A stretch of DNA of 19,282 nucleotides from Draconibacterium sp. (GCA_027011835.1 JALUZN010000413.1:1-19282), one strand, 5' to 3'. Shown: positions 1 through 7,577, counted from the first letter of the stretch. Numbers and translations are program-made. Notes: generated by a model not told the origin, from the sequence alone.

Positions 1-563
1 CCGTAGAGCCGCTTGAGCTAAAACATATCCCGATTGTTGTTCTCGATTCTTCAACTTCGGAGGGAACGGTAAAAACGACAATTAATACCGAGACTTTTGT
101 TGAAAAACAAATTGTAAAATGCGTTGCCAGTACCGACGATATTTCGCTGTTAAAACTCGACGGGCCGGGGGTTGGACTAAAACCCGGGATTTTGGCAAAA
201 GTTACAACAAAATTAAACGATGCCGGAATAAATATTAAATCGGTTATTACGTCGCAAACATCGATAAATATTGTGCTTGGTAAGCGTGTTGGCGACAATG
301 CTTTGGAATTAATTCAGCAACTTGGTTTTTCGTCGGTACAGGCAATTACTGTGAATAAACAAGTTTCGTTAATAGGAATTGTAGGGCACGGAATGCAAAA
401 CAATTATGGTGTTTCTTCAAAAATATTTGGTGCCGTGGCACAAAACGAAATTAACGTGGCATTAAGTGGTTCTGGAGCTTCCGATTTGGTGAGTTACCTT
501 GTTGTAAACAGCTCCGATAAAAAGAAAAGCGTGCGTGTTATTTACGATGCATTTTTTCGGTAA
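1..563 (+). CDS. Aspartate kinase, C-terminal part (5' end outside the window)
   Basis: Partial gene; the reading frame is open from base 3 to the stop at 561-563 (186 residues). Aspartate kinase phosphorylates L-aspartate, the first step toward lysine, threonine and methionine. The fragment starts in the end of the catalytic domain (the IPIVVLDSST...EGT stretch near fragment residues 9-22 resembles the family's conserved IPI-x-GT region) and continues into two ACT regulatory domains, roughly fragment residues 40-110 and 118-185, ending in the usual VIYDAFF tail. It stops right after the second ACT domain, so this copy is monofunctional rather than fused to homoserine dehydrogenase, as is common in Bacteroidota. 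A TTG near 192 could be read as a start but lies inside ACT1 and is not one. The neighbours metY and metA suggest this isoform serves methionine synthesis. Which amino acid inhibits it cannot be read from the fragment. Confidence 0.88.
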   Translation, partial: VEPLELKHIPIVVLDSSTSEGTVKTTINTETFVEKQIVKCVASTDDISLLKLDGPGVGLKPGILAKVTTKLNDAGINIKSVITSQTSINIVLGKRVGDNALELIQQLGFSSVQAITVNKQVSLIGIVGHGMQNNYGVSSKIFGAVAQNEINVALSGSGASDLVSYLVVNSSDKKKSVRVIYDAFFR

Positions 564-632
564 AAGTTCCGCAGAAAATAGAAAAGAGTGAGATTAAATG
601 AATAGCTAATAATTAAGGAGAGATTTTTTAAT

Positions 633-654
633 TCCCTATTGACGGATTTAGGGA
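633..654 (+). other. Short hairpin in the leader of metY
   Basis: TCCCTA (633-638) and TAGGGA (649-654) form a perfect 6-bp stem with a 10-nt loop, about 27 bases before the metY start codon. An A-rich run follows. It lies in the 117-base gap between the aspartate kinase stop and metY. I see no T-run after it, so it is not a terminator, and I could not fit a known SAM riboswitch to the gap. A leader structure affecting translation is possible but unproven. Confidence 0.3.
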
Positions 655-680
655 GCTCTCAAAAAAAAATATAAAACAAG

Positions 681-1982
681 ATGACAACAAAAAATTTAAA
701 ATTCGAAACCCTGCAATTGCATGCAGGTCATCAGCCCGACAGTACAACCAATTCGCGGGCTGTGCCCATTTACCAAACTTCTTCGTATGTTTTTAACGAT
801 GCCGATCATGCAGCCAATCTGTTTTCTTTAAAAGAGTTTGGTAATATTTATACACGAATTATGAATCCCACCTCCGATGTTTTTGAGCAGCGTATTGCAG
901 CACTCGAAGGTGGAGTAGGGGCGTTGGCAGTTGCCTCGGGGCACGCGGCTCAGTTTCTCGCATTCAATACAATTCTCGATATGGGAGACAACGTTGTGGC
1001 ATCGCCATTTTTATATGGCGGTACCTACAATCAGTTGAGCGTATCGTTTAAGCGACTTGGAATTGAAGCACGTTTTGCTGCCGATTTAAATGTCGCTTCG
1101 TTCGAAAAGTTAATCGACGAAAAAACCAAAGTCATTTATCTCGAAACAATAGGAAATCCCGGATTTAATGTCCCCGATTTTGATGCCATTTCGGCGCTGG
1201 CCAAAAAATACGATATTCCGTTTATTGTTGATAATACCTTTGGCGGCGGCGGTTATCTTTTTCGCCCCATCGAACACGGTGCCGATATTGTTGTCGAGTC
1301 GGCAACAAAATGGATTGGCGGACACGGATCAACCATTGGTGGTGTAATTATCGATGCGGGAACATACAACTGGGGCAATGGAAAATTTCCCGGATTTACC
1401 GAACCTTCCGAAGGATATCACGGATTAAAATATTGGGATATTTTTAATTTCGACAGTTCTTTTGGAAATATTGCATTTATTACCAAAGCACGTGTTGAGG
1501 GGCTGCGCGATTATGGTGCGGCAATTAGTCCGTTTAATTCGTTTTTATTAATTCAAGGGTTAGAGACACTTTCTATTCGTATGGAGAGGCATGTTGAAAA
1601 TACACTGGCACTGGCAAAATGGTTAGAGAAACATAAAAAAGTTGAAAGTGTAAATTATCCCGGTCTCGAGAGCAGTCCGTCGTTTACGAATGCAAAAAAG
1701 TATCTTCCCAAAGGTGCGGGAGGAGTGCTGTCGTTTAATGTTGCGGGCAATAAAGAGTCGGCAAACCGGGTGGTAAACAATTTAAAACTGGTTAGCCATC
1801 TGGCCAATGTTGGCGATGCTAAAACACTCATTATTCAACCTGCGGCAACAACACATCAGCAAATGTCGGACGAAGCACAAATTGCAGCCGGAGTATTTCC
1901 AACATTATTGCGTGTAAGTGTGGGGCTCGAGCATATCGACGATATTATTGCCGATTTCGAACAGGCCCTTGAGAAAGTATAA
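681..1982 (+). CDS. metY: O-acetylhomoserine sulfhydrylase (PLP-dependent, Cys/Met metabolism family)
   Basis: Cytosolic PLP enzyme of 433 residues that joins O-acetylhomoserine and sulfide to give homocysteine, the direct-sulfhydrylation route to methionine. Family signs are visible in order: the N-terminal LQLHAGHQPD (residues 11-20), the YTRIMNPTSDVFEQR substrate/PLP phosphate region (57-71), DNTFGGG (184-190) with Asp184 expected to pair with the pyridine nitrogen, and VVESATKWIGGHGS (204-217) with Lys210 as the Schiff-base lysine. The length fits MetY (about 430) rather than the shorter cystathionine gamma-synthase or beta-lyase (about 380-400), and the long segment after the lysine (about 225-260) is typical of MetY. 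The ATG at 681 follows an A-rich leader, and the protein starts right at the family's N-terminal motif. The downstream metA makes its substrate. Other sulfhydrylases of this family are hard to separate by eye. Confidence 0.93.
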   Translation: MTTKNLKFETLQLHAGHQPDSTTNSRAVPIYQTSSYVFNDADHAANLFSLKEFGNIYTRIMNPTSDVFEQRIAALEGGVGALAVASGHAAQFLAFNTILDMGDNVVASPFLYGGTYNQLSVSFKRLGIEARFAADLNVASFEKLIDEKTKVIYLETIGNPGFNVPDFDAISALAKKYDIPFIVDNTFGGGGYLFRPIEHGADIVVESATKWIGGHGSTIGGVIIDAGTYNWGNGKFPGFTEPSEGYHGLKYWDIFNFDSSFGNIAFITKARVEGLRDYGAAISPFNSFLLIQGLETLSIRMERHVENTLALAKWLEKHKKVESVNYPGLESSPSFTNAKKYLPKGAGGVLSFNVAGNKESANRVVNNLKLVSHLANVGDAKTLIIQPAATTHQQMSDEAQIAAGVFPTLLRVSVGLEHIDDIIADFEQALEKV

Positions 1983-2037
1983 AAAGAGGTTTCTTATGAT
2001 TGTTTTCTCGGAATAAATTTTATTAACCCGTTTCTTT

Positions 2038-2081
2038 CTCTCCTCCCCATTTGGGGAGGTTGGAGAGGACTTATTTTTTTT
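2038..2081 (+). repeat. GC-rich hairpin with T-run between metY and metA (repeat-like, possible attenuator)
   Basis: CCTCCCC (2042-2048) pairs perfectly with GGGGAGG (2053-2059) around an ATTT loop, and CTCT (2038-2041) pairs with AGAG (2064-2067) beyond a TTGG bulge. An alternative fold pairs CTCTCC (2038-2043) with GGAGAG (2062-2067). Eight T residues follow at 2074-2081, only five bases before the metA start. The stem is far richer in G+C than its surroundings. Similar CTCC-loop-GGAG elements are, as I recall, dispersed between genes in many Bacteroidota genomes, so it may be a REP-like repeat. The T-run also gives it the look of a weak terminator that could lower metA transcription relative to metY. 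Confidence 0.5.
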
Positions 2082-2086
2082 GAATT

Positions 2087-3004
2087 ATGCCATTAAATAT
2101 CCCGGATAAATTACCGGCAGTAAAACTGCTTCGCAACGAAAATATTTTTGTGATGAATAAAACGCAGGCGTCTCATCAGGATATTCGTCCGCTAAAAATT
2201 GTTATTCTCAATTTAATGCCGCTAAAAATTACTACCGAAACCGATTTGTTACGGTTGTTGTCGAATTCACCTTTGCAAATTGAAATCGATTTTCTGAAAA
2301 TAAAGAGTCATACGCCCAAAAATACGCCGGCGGAACATATGAAAGCTTTTTACCGAACGGTTGACGAGTTAAAAAATAACAAATACGATGGGATGATAAT
2401 TACCGGTGCTCCGGTCGAAAAACTGGAATATAGCGAGGTAAGCTATTGGGAAGAGCTGAAGCAGATTTTCGATTGGGCAGAGCACAATGTAACTTCAACA
2501 CTGTTTATTTGTTGGGCGGCACAAGCAGCTCTGTACCACTATTATAAAGTTCCGAAATACCAGCTCGATAAAAAAATGTTTGGTGTGTTCGAGCATAAAT
2601 TGTCGAATCCAAAACTGCCCATTTTTAGAGGTTTCGACGATGTTTTTTATGTGCCACACTCACGCCATACCGAAATAAGAGAAGCGGATTTAACCAAGGT
2701 TAATGCGCTCGAAATTATTGCAACTTCTGCCAGTGCCGGCGTTACAATGGTAAAAGCTAAAAATGGCCGGCAGCTTTTTATTACCGGGCATGCCGAGTAT
2801 GCACGCCACACACTCGATAGCGAATACAAACGCGACAAAGCTAAAAACCTGCCTGTTGAAATTCCCGAAAACTATTATCCTCAGAATAATCCGGAGAATA
2901 AGCCTGTAATGCGCTGGCGTTCAACAGCAAATTTGCTTTTTGCCAACTGGCTGAACTATTATGTATATCAGGAAACTCCATATAATTTGGAAGAAATTGA
3001 ATAA
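2087..3004 (+). CDS. metA: Homoserine O-acetyltransferase, MetA family
   Basis: Protein of 305 residues, the usual MetA length (about 300-310), acylating homoserine at its hydroxyl to commit it to methionine. The start MPLNIPDKLPAV matches the family N-terminus. The catalytic set is visible: Cys142 in FICWAAQ (140-146), His235 and Glu237 in TGHAEY (233-238). Position 111, inside TGAPVEKLEY, is Glu; in characterised members Glu here goes with acetyl-CoA and Gly (as in E. coli) with succinyl-CoA. I therefore infer acetyltransferase activity despite the family's common name of homoserine O-succinyltransferase. That agrees with metY 104 bases upstream on the same strand, which uses O-acetylhomoserine. 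A hairpin with a T-run lies just before the start, and a strong terminator follows the stop. Confidence 0.95.
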   Translation: MPLNIPDKLPAVKLLRNENIFVMNKTQASHQDIRPLKIVILNLMPLKITTETDLLRLLSNSPLQIEIDFLKIKSHTPKNTPAEHMKAFYRTVDELKNNKYDGMIITGAPVEKLEYSEVSYWEELKQIFDWAEHNVTSTLFICWAAQAALYHYYKVPKYQLDKKMFGVFEHKLSNPKLPIFRGFDDVFYVPHSRHTEIREADLTKVNALEIIATSASAGVTMVKAKNGRQLFITGHAEYARHTLDSEYKRDKAKNLPVEIPENYYPQNNPENKPVMRWRSTANLLFANWLNYYVYQETPYNLEEIE

Positions 3005-3025
3005 GAGGTTGCATCCAGGGAAAAT

Positions 3026-3083
3026 AAAAAAGCAATACTAATCATTGCGCTAATTGATTTCATAGTTGCTTTTTTTATTTTTT
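3026..3083 (+). terminator. Rho-independent terminator after metA, usable from both sides
   Basis: AAAAAAGCAA (3026-3035) is perfectly complementary to TTGCTTTTTT (3066-3075), and a second inner stem AATCA (3040-3044) / TGATT (3055-3059) sits in the loop. T-runs continue to about 3085 on the plus strand; the A-run on the left arm gives T residues for transcripts from the right. It lies between the convergent metA and tex genes and probably ends both. Confidence 0.8.
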
Positions 3084-3102
3084 TTATAACGCTATTATAA
3101 GG

Positions 3103-5238
3103 CTAATTTTGTTTTACCCCTTTTAGCGACAGTTGAATCCTTTTTCGTTGAATATCAACCTCTTTAACGCGAACTTTAATGTGTTCGTGCAGTTTTACAA
3201 TTTCGTTGGGGTCGGAGATAAAACGGTCGGCCATTTCGGAAACATGAATTAGCCCCGACTCTTTTATTCCTATATCGACAAACGCACCGAATTTTGTGAT
3301 GTTATTAACAATTCCGGGCAACTCCATTCCCGTCTGCAAATCTTCAATTTTATAAATTCCGTCGGCAAACTCAAAAACTTTTATTGGTTTACGCGGGTCG
3401 CGGCCGGGTTTTAACAGTTCGTTTTTTATGTCGGTTAAAGTGGGCATACCAACTGTTTCCGTTACATATTTCTGAAAATCGATTTTCGAAACCAACTCTT
3501 CGTTTCTTATTAAATCGCTAATCCGGCAGTTTAAATCTTTTGCAATTTGCATCACCACTTTATACGATTCGGGATGAACAGCGGAGTTGTCGAGAGGATT
3601 TTCAGCATCGGGGATTCGTAAAAAACCTGCCGCCAGTTCAAATGCTTTTTGTCCCATCCGGGGTACTTTTTTAAGCTCTTCGCGCGAGGTAAAACCACCC
3701 ACCTCTTTACGGTAGGTTACTATGTTTTCGGCTAGTTGCGGCCCCAGTCCCGAAATATAGGTTAGCAGGTGTTTGCTGGCGGTATTTAAATTAACTCCCA
3801 CCGAATTCACGCTTAATTCAACCACCGAGTCGAGACTGCTTTTTAATCTCTTCTGGTCAACATCGTGTTGGTACTGCCCAACTCCAATACTTTTCGGGTC
3901 TATTTTTACCAGTTCGGCAAGCGGGTCCATTAAACGCCGGCCAATTGAAATTGCGCCCCGCACCGTAACATCGTATTGTGGGAATTCTTGCCGGGCAACC
4001 GACGAAGCCGAATAAACCGACGCTCCGTCTTCGCTAACAATATAAACCCTGATTTCGCGGTTAAAGTGTAATTTTTTTACAAAATATTCGGTCTCGCGGC
4101 TTGCTGTTCCGTTGCCTATTGCAATGGCATCAATTTTATACATTTCAACCATCGACGACAGTTTCTTTGCAGCCATTTTTCGCTCTTCCTGTGGTTTGTG
4201 TGGGTATATATTTTCGTTGTGAAGAAGATTCCCCTGCTCGTCGAGGCAAACTACTTTGCAACCGCTGCGGTAACCGGGGTCGATGGCAAGTGTACGTTTT
4301 GGCCCCAGTGGCGGAGCAAGTAAAAGTTGACGCAGGTTTTCGGCGAAAACATTAATCGATTCGGTATCGGCTTTCTCTTTCGAGAGGTTGGCAAATTCAG
4401 TTTCAATGGCAGGTTGCATTAAGCGTTTAAAACTCTCTTTTATGGCCATTGAAACTTGGTTTGAACTTGCTGTGTTTCCTCGAACAAAAAAGCGATTTAG
4501 GTTTTCGAGGGTGCGCTCTGTATCGGGTGAAATGGAGACACGTAGAAATCCTTCGTTTTCTCCTCTCCGAATGGCAAGCAACCGGTGTGAAGGGCATTTT
4601 TTTAGCGGTTCGCTCCAGTCGAAATAGTCGCGATATTTTGCAGCTTCCTCCTCTTTCCCTTTTATAATTTTTGCCGAAACCACAGCTTCTTTCTCAAAAT
4701 GGCGACGGACAATATTTCGTGCTTTTTCGTTTTCGTTTATCCATTCAGCAATAATGTCGCGTGCTCCCGAAAGTGCTTCGCTGGTGGTTTTTATATTTTC
4801 GGTTATAAACGAAATTGCTTTGGTTTCAGGGTCGCGTTCAAACTGTTTTATAATAATTCTTGCAAGTGGTTCGAGTCCGTTTTCGCGTGCTATGGTTGCT
4901 TTAGTCCGGCGTTTGGGTTTGTACGGAAGGTAAATGTCTTCAAGCTCAATTGTGTCGAAACAATTCTCGATTCTTAATTTTAATTCAGCAGTGAGATTTC
5001 CCTGCTCGTTAATGGTCTTTAAAATGGTCTCTTTACGTTTCTCGAGCTCTGAAAACTTTTCGTTTTGCTCTTTTATTTGTTGAATCTGCACCTCGTCGAT
5101 ACTGCCGGTTTGTTCTTTCCGGTAGCGCGAAATAAACGGAATAGTAGCACCGTCGTTAAGCAATTTTATAGTGTTTGCAACTTGCGTCAAGCTAATGTTC
5201 AGGTTCCCCGAAATAATTGATAAAATGGTTTTGTTCAT
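3103..5238 (-). CDS. tex: Tex-type RNA-binding transcription factor (S1 domain)
   Basis: Cytosolic protein of 711 residues from the ATG at 5238. Tex is a conserved nucleic-acid-binding factor associated with transcription; its precise role varies between species. Domains in order: helical N-terminal region with the conserved IPFISRYRKE (about residues 33-42); YqgF/RNase H-like domain from about 313 with LAIDPGYRSG; helix-hairpin-helix pair about 480-540 (ISGLGPQLAENIV, VPRMGQKAFELAAGFLRI); and S1 domain about 632-703 with KFGAFVDIGIKESGLIHVSEM. Length fits the family (about 720-780). A TTG seven codons upstream (5257-5259) is also in frame, but it falls inside the promoter's TAnnTTTG element, so the start at 5238 is preferred. 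The GH53 gene is upstream on the same strand, yet tex has its own promoter. Confidence 0.93.
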   Translation of the reverse strand: MNKTILSIISGNLNISLTQVANTIKLLNDGATIPFISRYRKEQTGSIDEVQIQQIKEQNEKFSELEKRKETILKTINEQGNLTAELKLRIENCFDTIELEDIYLPYKPKRRTKATIARENGLEPLARIIIKQFERDPETKAISFITENIKTTSEALSGARDIIAEWINENEKARNIVRRHFEKEAVVSAKIIKGKEEEAAKYRDYFDWSEPLKKCPSHRLLAIRRGENEGFLRVSISPDTERTLENLNRFFVRGNTASSNQVSMAIKESFKRLMQPAIETEFANLSKEKADTESINVFAENLRQLLLAPPLGPKRTLAIDPGYRSGCKVVCLDEQGNLLHNENIYPHKPQEERKMAAKKLSSMVEMYKIDAIAIGNGTASRETEYFVKKLHFNREIRVYIVSEDGASVYSASSVARQEFPQYDVTVRGAISIGRRLMDPLAELVKIDPKSIGVGQYQHDVDQKRLKSSLDSVVELSVNSVGVNLNTASKHLLTYISGLGPQLAENIVTYRKEVGGFTSREELKKVPRMGQKAFELAAGFLRIPDAENPLDNSAVHPESYKVVMQIAKDLNCRISDLIRNEELVSKIDFQKYVTETVGMPTLTDIKNELLKPGRDPRKPIKVFEFADGIYKIEDLQTGMELPGIVNNITKFGAFVDIGIKESGLIHVSEMADRFISDPNEIVKLHEHIKVRVKEVDIQRKRIQLSLKGVKQN

Positions 5239-5256
5239 TGTAAAAAAATTGAGAGC

Positions 5257-5264
5257 CAAAGGTA
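5257..5264 (-). promoter_or_regulatory. Promoter -7 element of tex
   Basis: On the minus strand this reads TACCTTTG, an exact match to the Bacteroidota -7 consensus TAnnTTTG, ending 18 bases before the tex ATG at 5238. I do not see a clear TTTG -33 element about 20 bases further upstream, so only half of the promoter is well supported. Transcription would begin near 5250, which rules out the in-frame TTG at 5259 as the translation start. Confidence 0.55.
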
Positions 5265-5330
5265 AAAAAAAGTGAGTATTGATTTCTTCGTTGTGCGAAA
5301 ATAGTGAACTTCTAGTACTCGCCCATAAAT

Positions 5331-6428
5331 TTATTCAATCTCTTTCCATGCCGAAATGCCCATAAATGCATCGCCACTTGGGGCAAATAAACTTCGTCCG
5401 TTGTATTCAACTTTTGTTTGTGGAATATCGATAATGTCGGGTTGACAATAAAAAATGGTTTTTACGCGGGGATGCTCTTTTAGAATGTTTGCCAATGCAA
5501 TAAGAAAACTGTTTTGTCCCCGCTCGGTTGGTTTAAATGGTTCAGTAAACCACTCCGATGGTTCGGGATACCAGCCGTTTGAATAATATGCAGTTTCAAC
5601 AATCGAGAAATCCTGACTAAACTGTGTTGAAAGAAAAAGAATGTTCGACTCGAGCTCGATAAAAGTTCCATGCCACCACGGGTAGTAACTTAATCCAATT
5701 ACATCGAAATGAACACCCTGGTCGATAATATTTTTGTAAAAATTGTACGATGCGTCTACATCGCCACCGTTGGCTGCGTGAATCATAATTGGAATTTCGG
5801 CACCGTTTTGGGCCGCTTTAACACCATTTATTCCTGCTGTTAACAGTGCCGATAAGTTGTTCCAGTTTGTGATGCCCGACTCGAACCACAGTTTCCCAAA
5901 CGGCCAAAGCATTCCGTTGTTAATTTCGTTGCCAACTTGTACCATGTCGGGGAGCACACCGGCACTACCCATATTTTCAATAACTTTTTTTGTGTAGTTA
6001 TAAATGCTGTCTTGCAAATTGTCGAATGAGATATTTTTCCATGCAGCCGGTAACGTTTGGTGTCCGGGATTTGTTGGCATATCGGAGTATTGAATGTTGA
6101 GCAGAATTTTAAAACCGTATTTTTTAGCTTGTTTTGCCGATTCAATGGTGTATTTTAAACTGTTGCAAGCCGGGCCGACTCCATTGGGCGAATGTAAAAT
6201 TCGTAACCTTGCCCAACGGTAACCGTTTTCCTGAAAAATTTCAAATCCCTCTTTTACAATCCCGTCTTCTTTATAAAGTCCGCCGGCATCTTCCATCTTT
6301 TTTATCATCGAAAAATCGCCGCCAAATTCTAGCGTTATTTCCGGCTTTTTATTCTTTTCTCCAATTCCAAAAAGCGAACAGGAAGTGGTAAAAATTATTA
6401 AAAATAGAAAATAGCCAAAAAGTTTCAT
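5331..6428 (-). CDS. Arabinogalactan endo-beta-1,4-galactanase, GH53, predicted lipoprotein
   Basis: Protein of 365 residues that should cut beta-1,4-galactan chains (pectin side chains, type I arabinogalactan) outside the cytoplasm. The N-terminus is a lipoprotein signal: hydrophobic residues 3-13, then the lipobox TTSC with Cys17 as the lipidated residue. The rest is a GH53 beta/alpha barrel: GGDFSMIKKMEDAGG (36-50), WARLRILHSPNG (72-83), NIQYSDMPTNPGHQTLPAAW (111-130), VQVGNEINNGMLWPFG (163-178) with Glu168 as acid/base, GLSYYPWWHG (245-254), and FSIVETAYY (274-282) with Glu278 as nucleophile. All key positions are present and the length is normal for single-domain GH53. Upstream is the divergent T6SS operon; downstream is tex. 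No SusC/SusD or other glycan genes accompany it. Confidence 0.92.
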   Translation of the reverse strand: MKLFGYFLFLIIFTTSCSLFGIGEKNKKPEITLEFGGDFSMIKKMEDAGGLYKEDGIVKEGFEIFQENGYRWARLRILHSPNGVGPACNSLKYTIESAKQAKKYGFKILLNIQYSDMPTNPGHQTLPAAWKNISFDNLQDSIYNYTKKVIENMGSAGVLPDMVQVGNEINNGMLWPFGKLWFESGITNWNNLSALLTAGINGVKAAQNGAEIPIMIHAANGGDVDASYNFYKNIIDQGVHFDVIGLSYYPWWHGTFIELESNILFLSTQFSQDFSIVETAYYSNGWYPEPSEWFTEPFKPTERGQNSFLIALANILKEHPRVKTIFYCQPDIIDIPQTKVEYNGRSLFAPSGDAFMGISAWKEIE

Positions 6429-6543
6429 CTCGTATTTTTTTTGAAAGATAGCAATTTCATATAAATTACGAGAATCTTATCAAATTGGGTTTCAAAAACA
6501 ATATTTAATTTTTGTAAATTAGGCATAATTGTTTCTTTGGCAA

Positions 6544-6617
6544 TTTATAAAGCAGGCAGCAATAGATGTTAATATGAGTTGTTTTAAAGCGATAAAGCTT
6601 TATTAAGCAGACATTAA
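6544..6617 (+). repeat. Imperfect direct repeat upstream of the tssN promoter
   Basis: TTTATAAAGCAGGCAGCAA at 6544-6562 and TTTATTAAGCAGACATTAA at 6599-6617 agree at 15 of 19 positions and start 55 bases apart. They lie 44-99 bases upstream of the candidate -33 element of tssN, where activator sites often sit. The region is AT-rich, so a chance match is possible. Confidence 0.3.
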
Positions 6618-6660
6618 GATATTGAACAGAATTTAATATGTAAGAATCAAGAGAATTTAG

Positions 6661-6691
6661 TTGACAAATACGCAATTTTCGCGTATTTTTA
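6661..6691 (+). promoter_or_regulatory. Candidate tssN operon promoter
   Basis: TTG at 6661-6663 (within TTGACA) is followed after 20 bases by TATTTTTA at 6684-6691. This fits the Bacteroidota pattern of a TTG/TTTG -33 element and TAnnTTTG -7 element, with one mismatch at the last base. Transcription would start near 6697, giving a leader of about 35-40 bases before the tssN ATG. The same bases also resemble a sigma-70 TTGACA-17-TATTTT promoter. It is the only good candidate in the 305-base gap on this strand. Confidence 0.5.
6666..6688. promoter_or_regulatory. Perfect 8-bp dyad within the tssN promoter (possible operator)
   Basis: AAATACGC (6666-6673) and GCGTATTT (6681-6688) are exact reverse complements separated by seven bases (AATTTTC). 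The dyad fills the spacer between the -33 and -7 elements and overlaps the latter, so a protein bound here would block RNA polymerase. No T-run of terminator type follows and the transcript would start downstream of it, so a DNA-binding site is more likely than an RNA hairpin. Confidence 0.45.
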
Positions 6692-6733
6692 TACGTGCCG
6701 TGAATTTAAGTTGTGTAATAAAATTAATTCAGT

Positions 6734-7576
6734 ATGAATAATCGATTTCTCATTATTATATTTTTGATCGTAGCCGTTGTAGCTTTCAGCTTTGTGTTAA
6801 AAAGTAAAAAACTAAAAGGAACGGTTTTTATCTCTCTCCTTTATTTATTGGTAACTGCCTTATTTGTTGGAAGTGGCGGTTTTTTAATGAATAAGAGTAT
6901 TCTCTCTTTATCAATCTCAATGGCTTTCTATTTATTAAATGTGTGGATGCTTTTGTTTGGCGTTTTAAATGTTGTTTTATTCCGTAAACTATTGAAGTGG
7001 GGTAGGGAAAGCAGCTATTGGACAGGTTTTCTTTTTTCGTTATCGACAGCACTTTTAGGAGGAGTTTTTTTATTGATTGTTTTTCAAATTTCACACTATT
7101 CAACATTTGTAGGAGCTAACCTCACTTCGCTGTTTATGTTTATTCTGCCTCATATTTTTTATGGTGTCTATTCGCGCTACCTCGACATACCGGTTAAAAT
7201 ATTAAGAAAATGGCATTATCCTTTGCATGAGCATGTCGAAGATCCTTTAGACCGCGAAATGGAATCTCCTCTTGTTGTCGGGTTCGAGTTTAAAAAGAAA
7301 AGCAGCGATAAAAATGTAACGTCATTCAGAGCAAAAGCACCAAAAGAGATGACCTTTGGTAAACTATTTTACTACTTTATTAACGATTATAACGACAGAA
7401 ACCCGGATGAAAAAATTGAGTACCTGAATGAAGAGAAAAAAACGGTAGGTTGGATTTTTTATTTTAAGCCGCGGATGTTTCGTCCAATTCGCTACATCGA
7501 TCCCGAAGAGACAAATAGCTTTAATTTAATTGAAGAGAATTCCGTAATTATTTGCAAACGAGTAATTGAAAAATAA
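6734..7576 (+). CDS. tssN: T6SSiii membrane protein TssN
   Basis: Protein of 280 residues, first gene of the secretion cluster. TssN is one of the components (TssN, O, P, Q, R) found only in the Bacteroidota T6SS subtype iii, where the usual TssJ/L/M membrane complex is missing. Five hydrophobic segments are visible at about residues 5-22, 29-51, 58-84, 96-118 and 124-146, followed by a soluble C-terminal domain of about 130 residues that I expect in the cytoplasm, where it could meet the baseplate. Several charged patches (KKLK at 25-28, RKLLKWGR at 84-91, KILRKW at 155-160) help set the topology. The assignment rests on this architecture and on the direct adjacency to tssK, whose ATG begins one base after the stop; there are no catalytic motifs. 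An A/T-rich leader without Shine-Dalgarno precedes the ATG. Confidence 0.78.
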   Translation: MNNRFLIIIFLIVAVVAFSFVLKSKKLKGTVFISLLYLLVTALFVGSGGFLMNKSILSLSISMAFYLLNVWMLLFGVLNVVLFRKLLKWGRESSYWTGFLFSLSTALLGGVFLLIVFQISHYSTFVGANLTSLFMFILPHIFYGVYSRYLDIPVKILRKWHYPLHEHVEDPLDREMESPLVVGFEFKKKSSDKNVTSFRAKAPKEMTFGKLFYYFINDYNDRNPDEKIEYLNEEKKTVGWIFYFKPRMFRPIRYIDPEETNSFNLIEENSVIICKRVIEK

Positions 7577-7577
7577 A

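Larger units (their letters stand above)
6429..6733. promoter_or_regulatory. Divergent intergenic region between the GH53 gene and tssN
   Basis: This 305-base AT-rich stretch has no gene that I can support. Next to the GH53 start, TCTCGTA (6428-6434) and TACGAGA (6467-6473) form a 7-bp inverted repeat spaced by 32 bases, with a -7-like TATCTTTC on the minus strand (6443-6450) between the arms. Toward tssN, TAAAGC occurs three times (6548, 6585, 6593), the last within the 10-bp palindrome TAAAGCTTTA (6593-6602). A pair of imperfect direct repeats and the candidate tssN promoter with its dyad are listed separately. Confidence 0.5.

Noticed and set aside
564..680. Possible SAM riboswitch (SAM-II type) before metY
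   Set aside because: The position would fit, but I could not find the conserved SAM-II pseudoknot pattern or its AGCTAAAAA-type 3' segment; only a plain 6-bp hairpin is present.
6539..6553. Sigma-54 promoter (GG...GC) before tssN
   Set aside because: GG at 6539-6540 and GC at 6552-6553 are 11 bases apart instead of 10, and the flanking TGGCAC and TTGCW sequences do not match.
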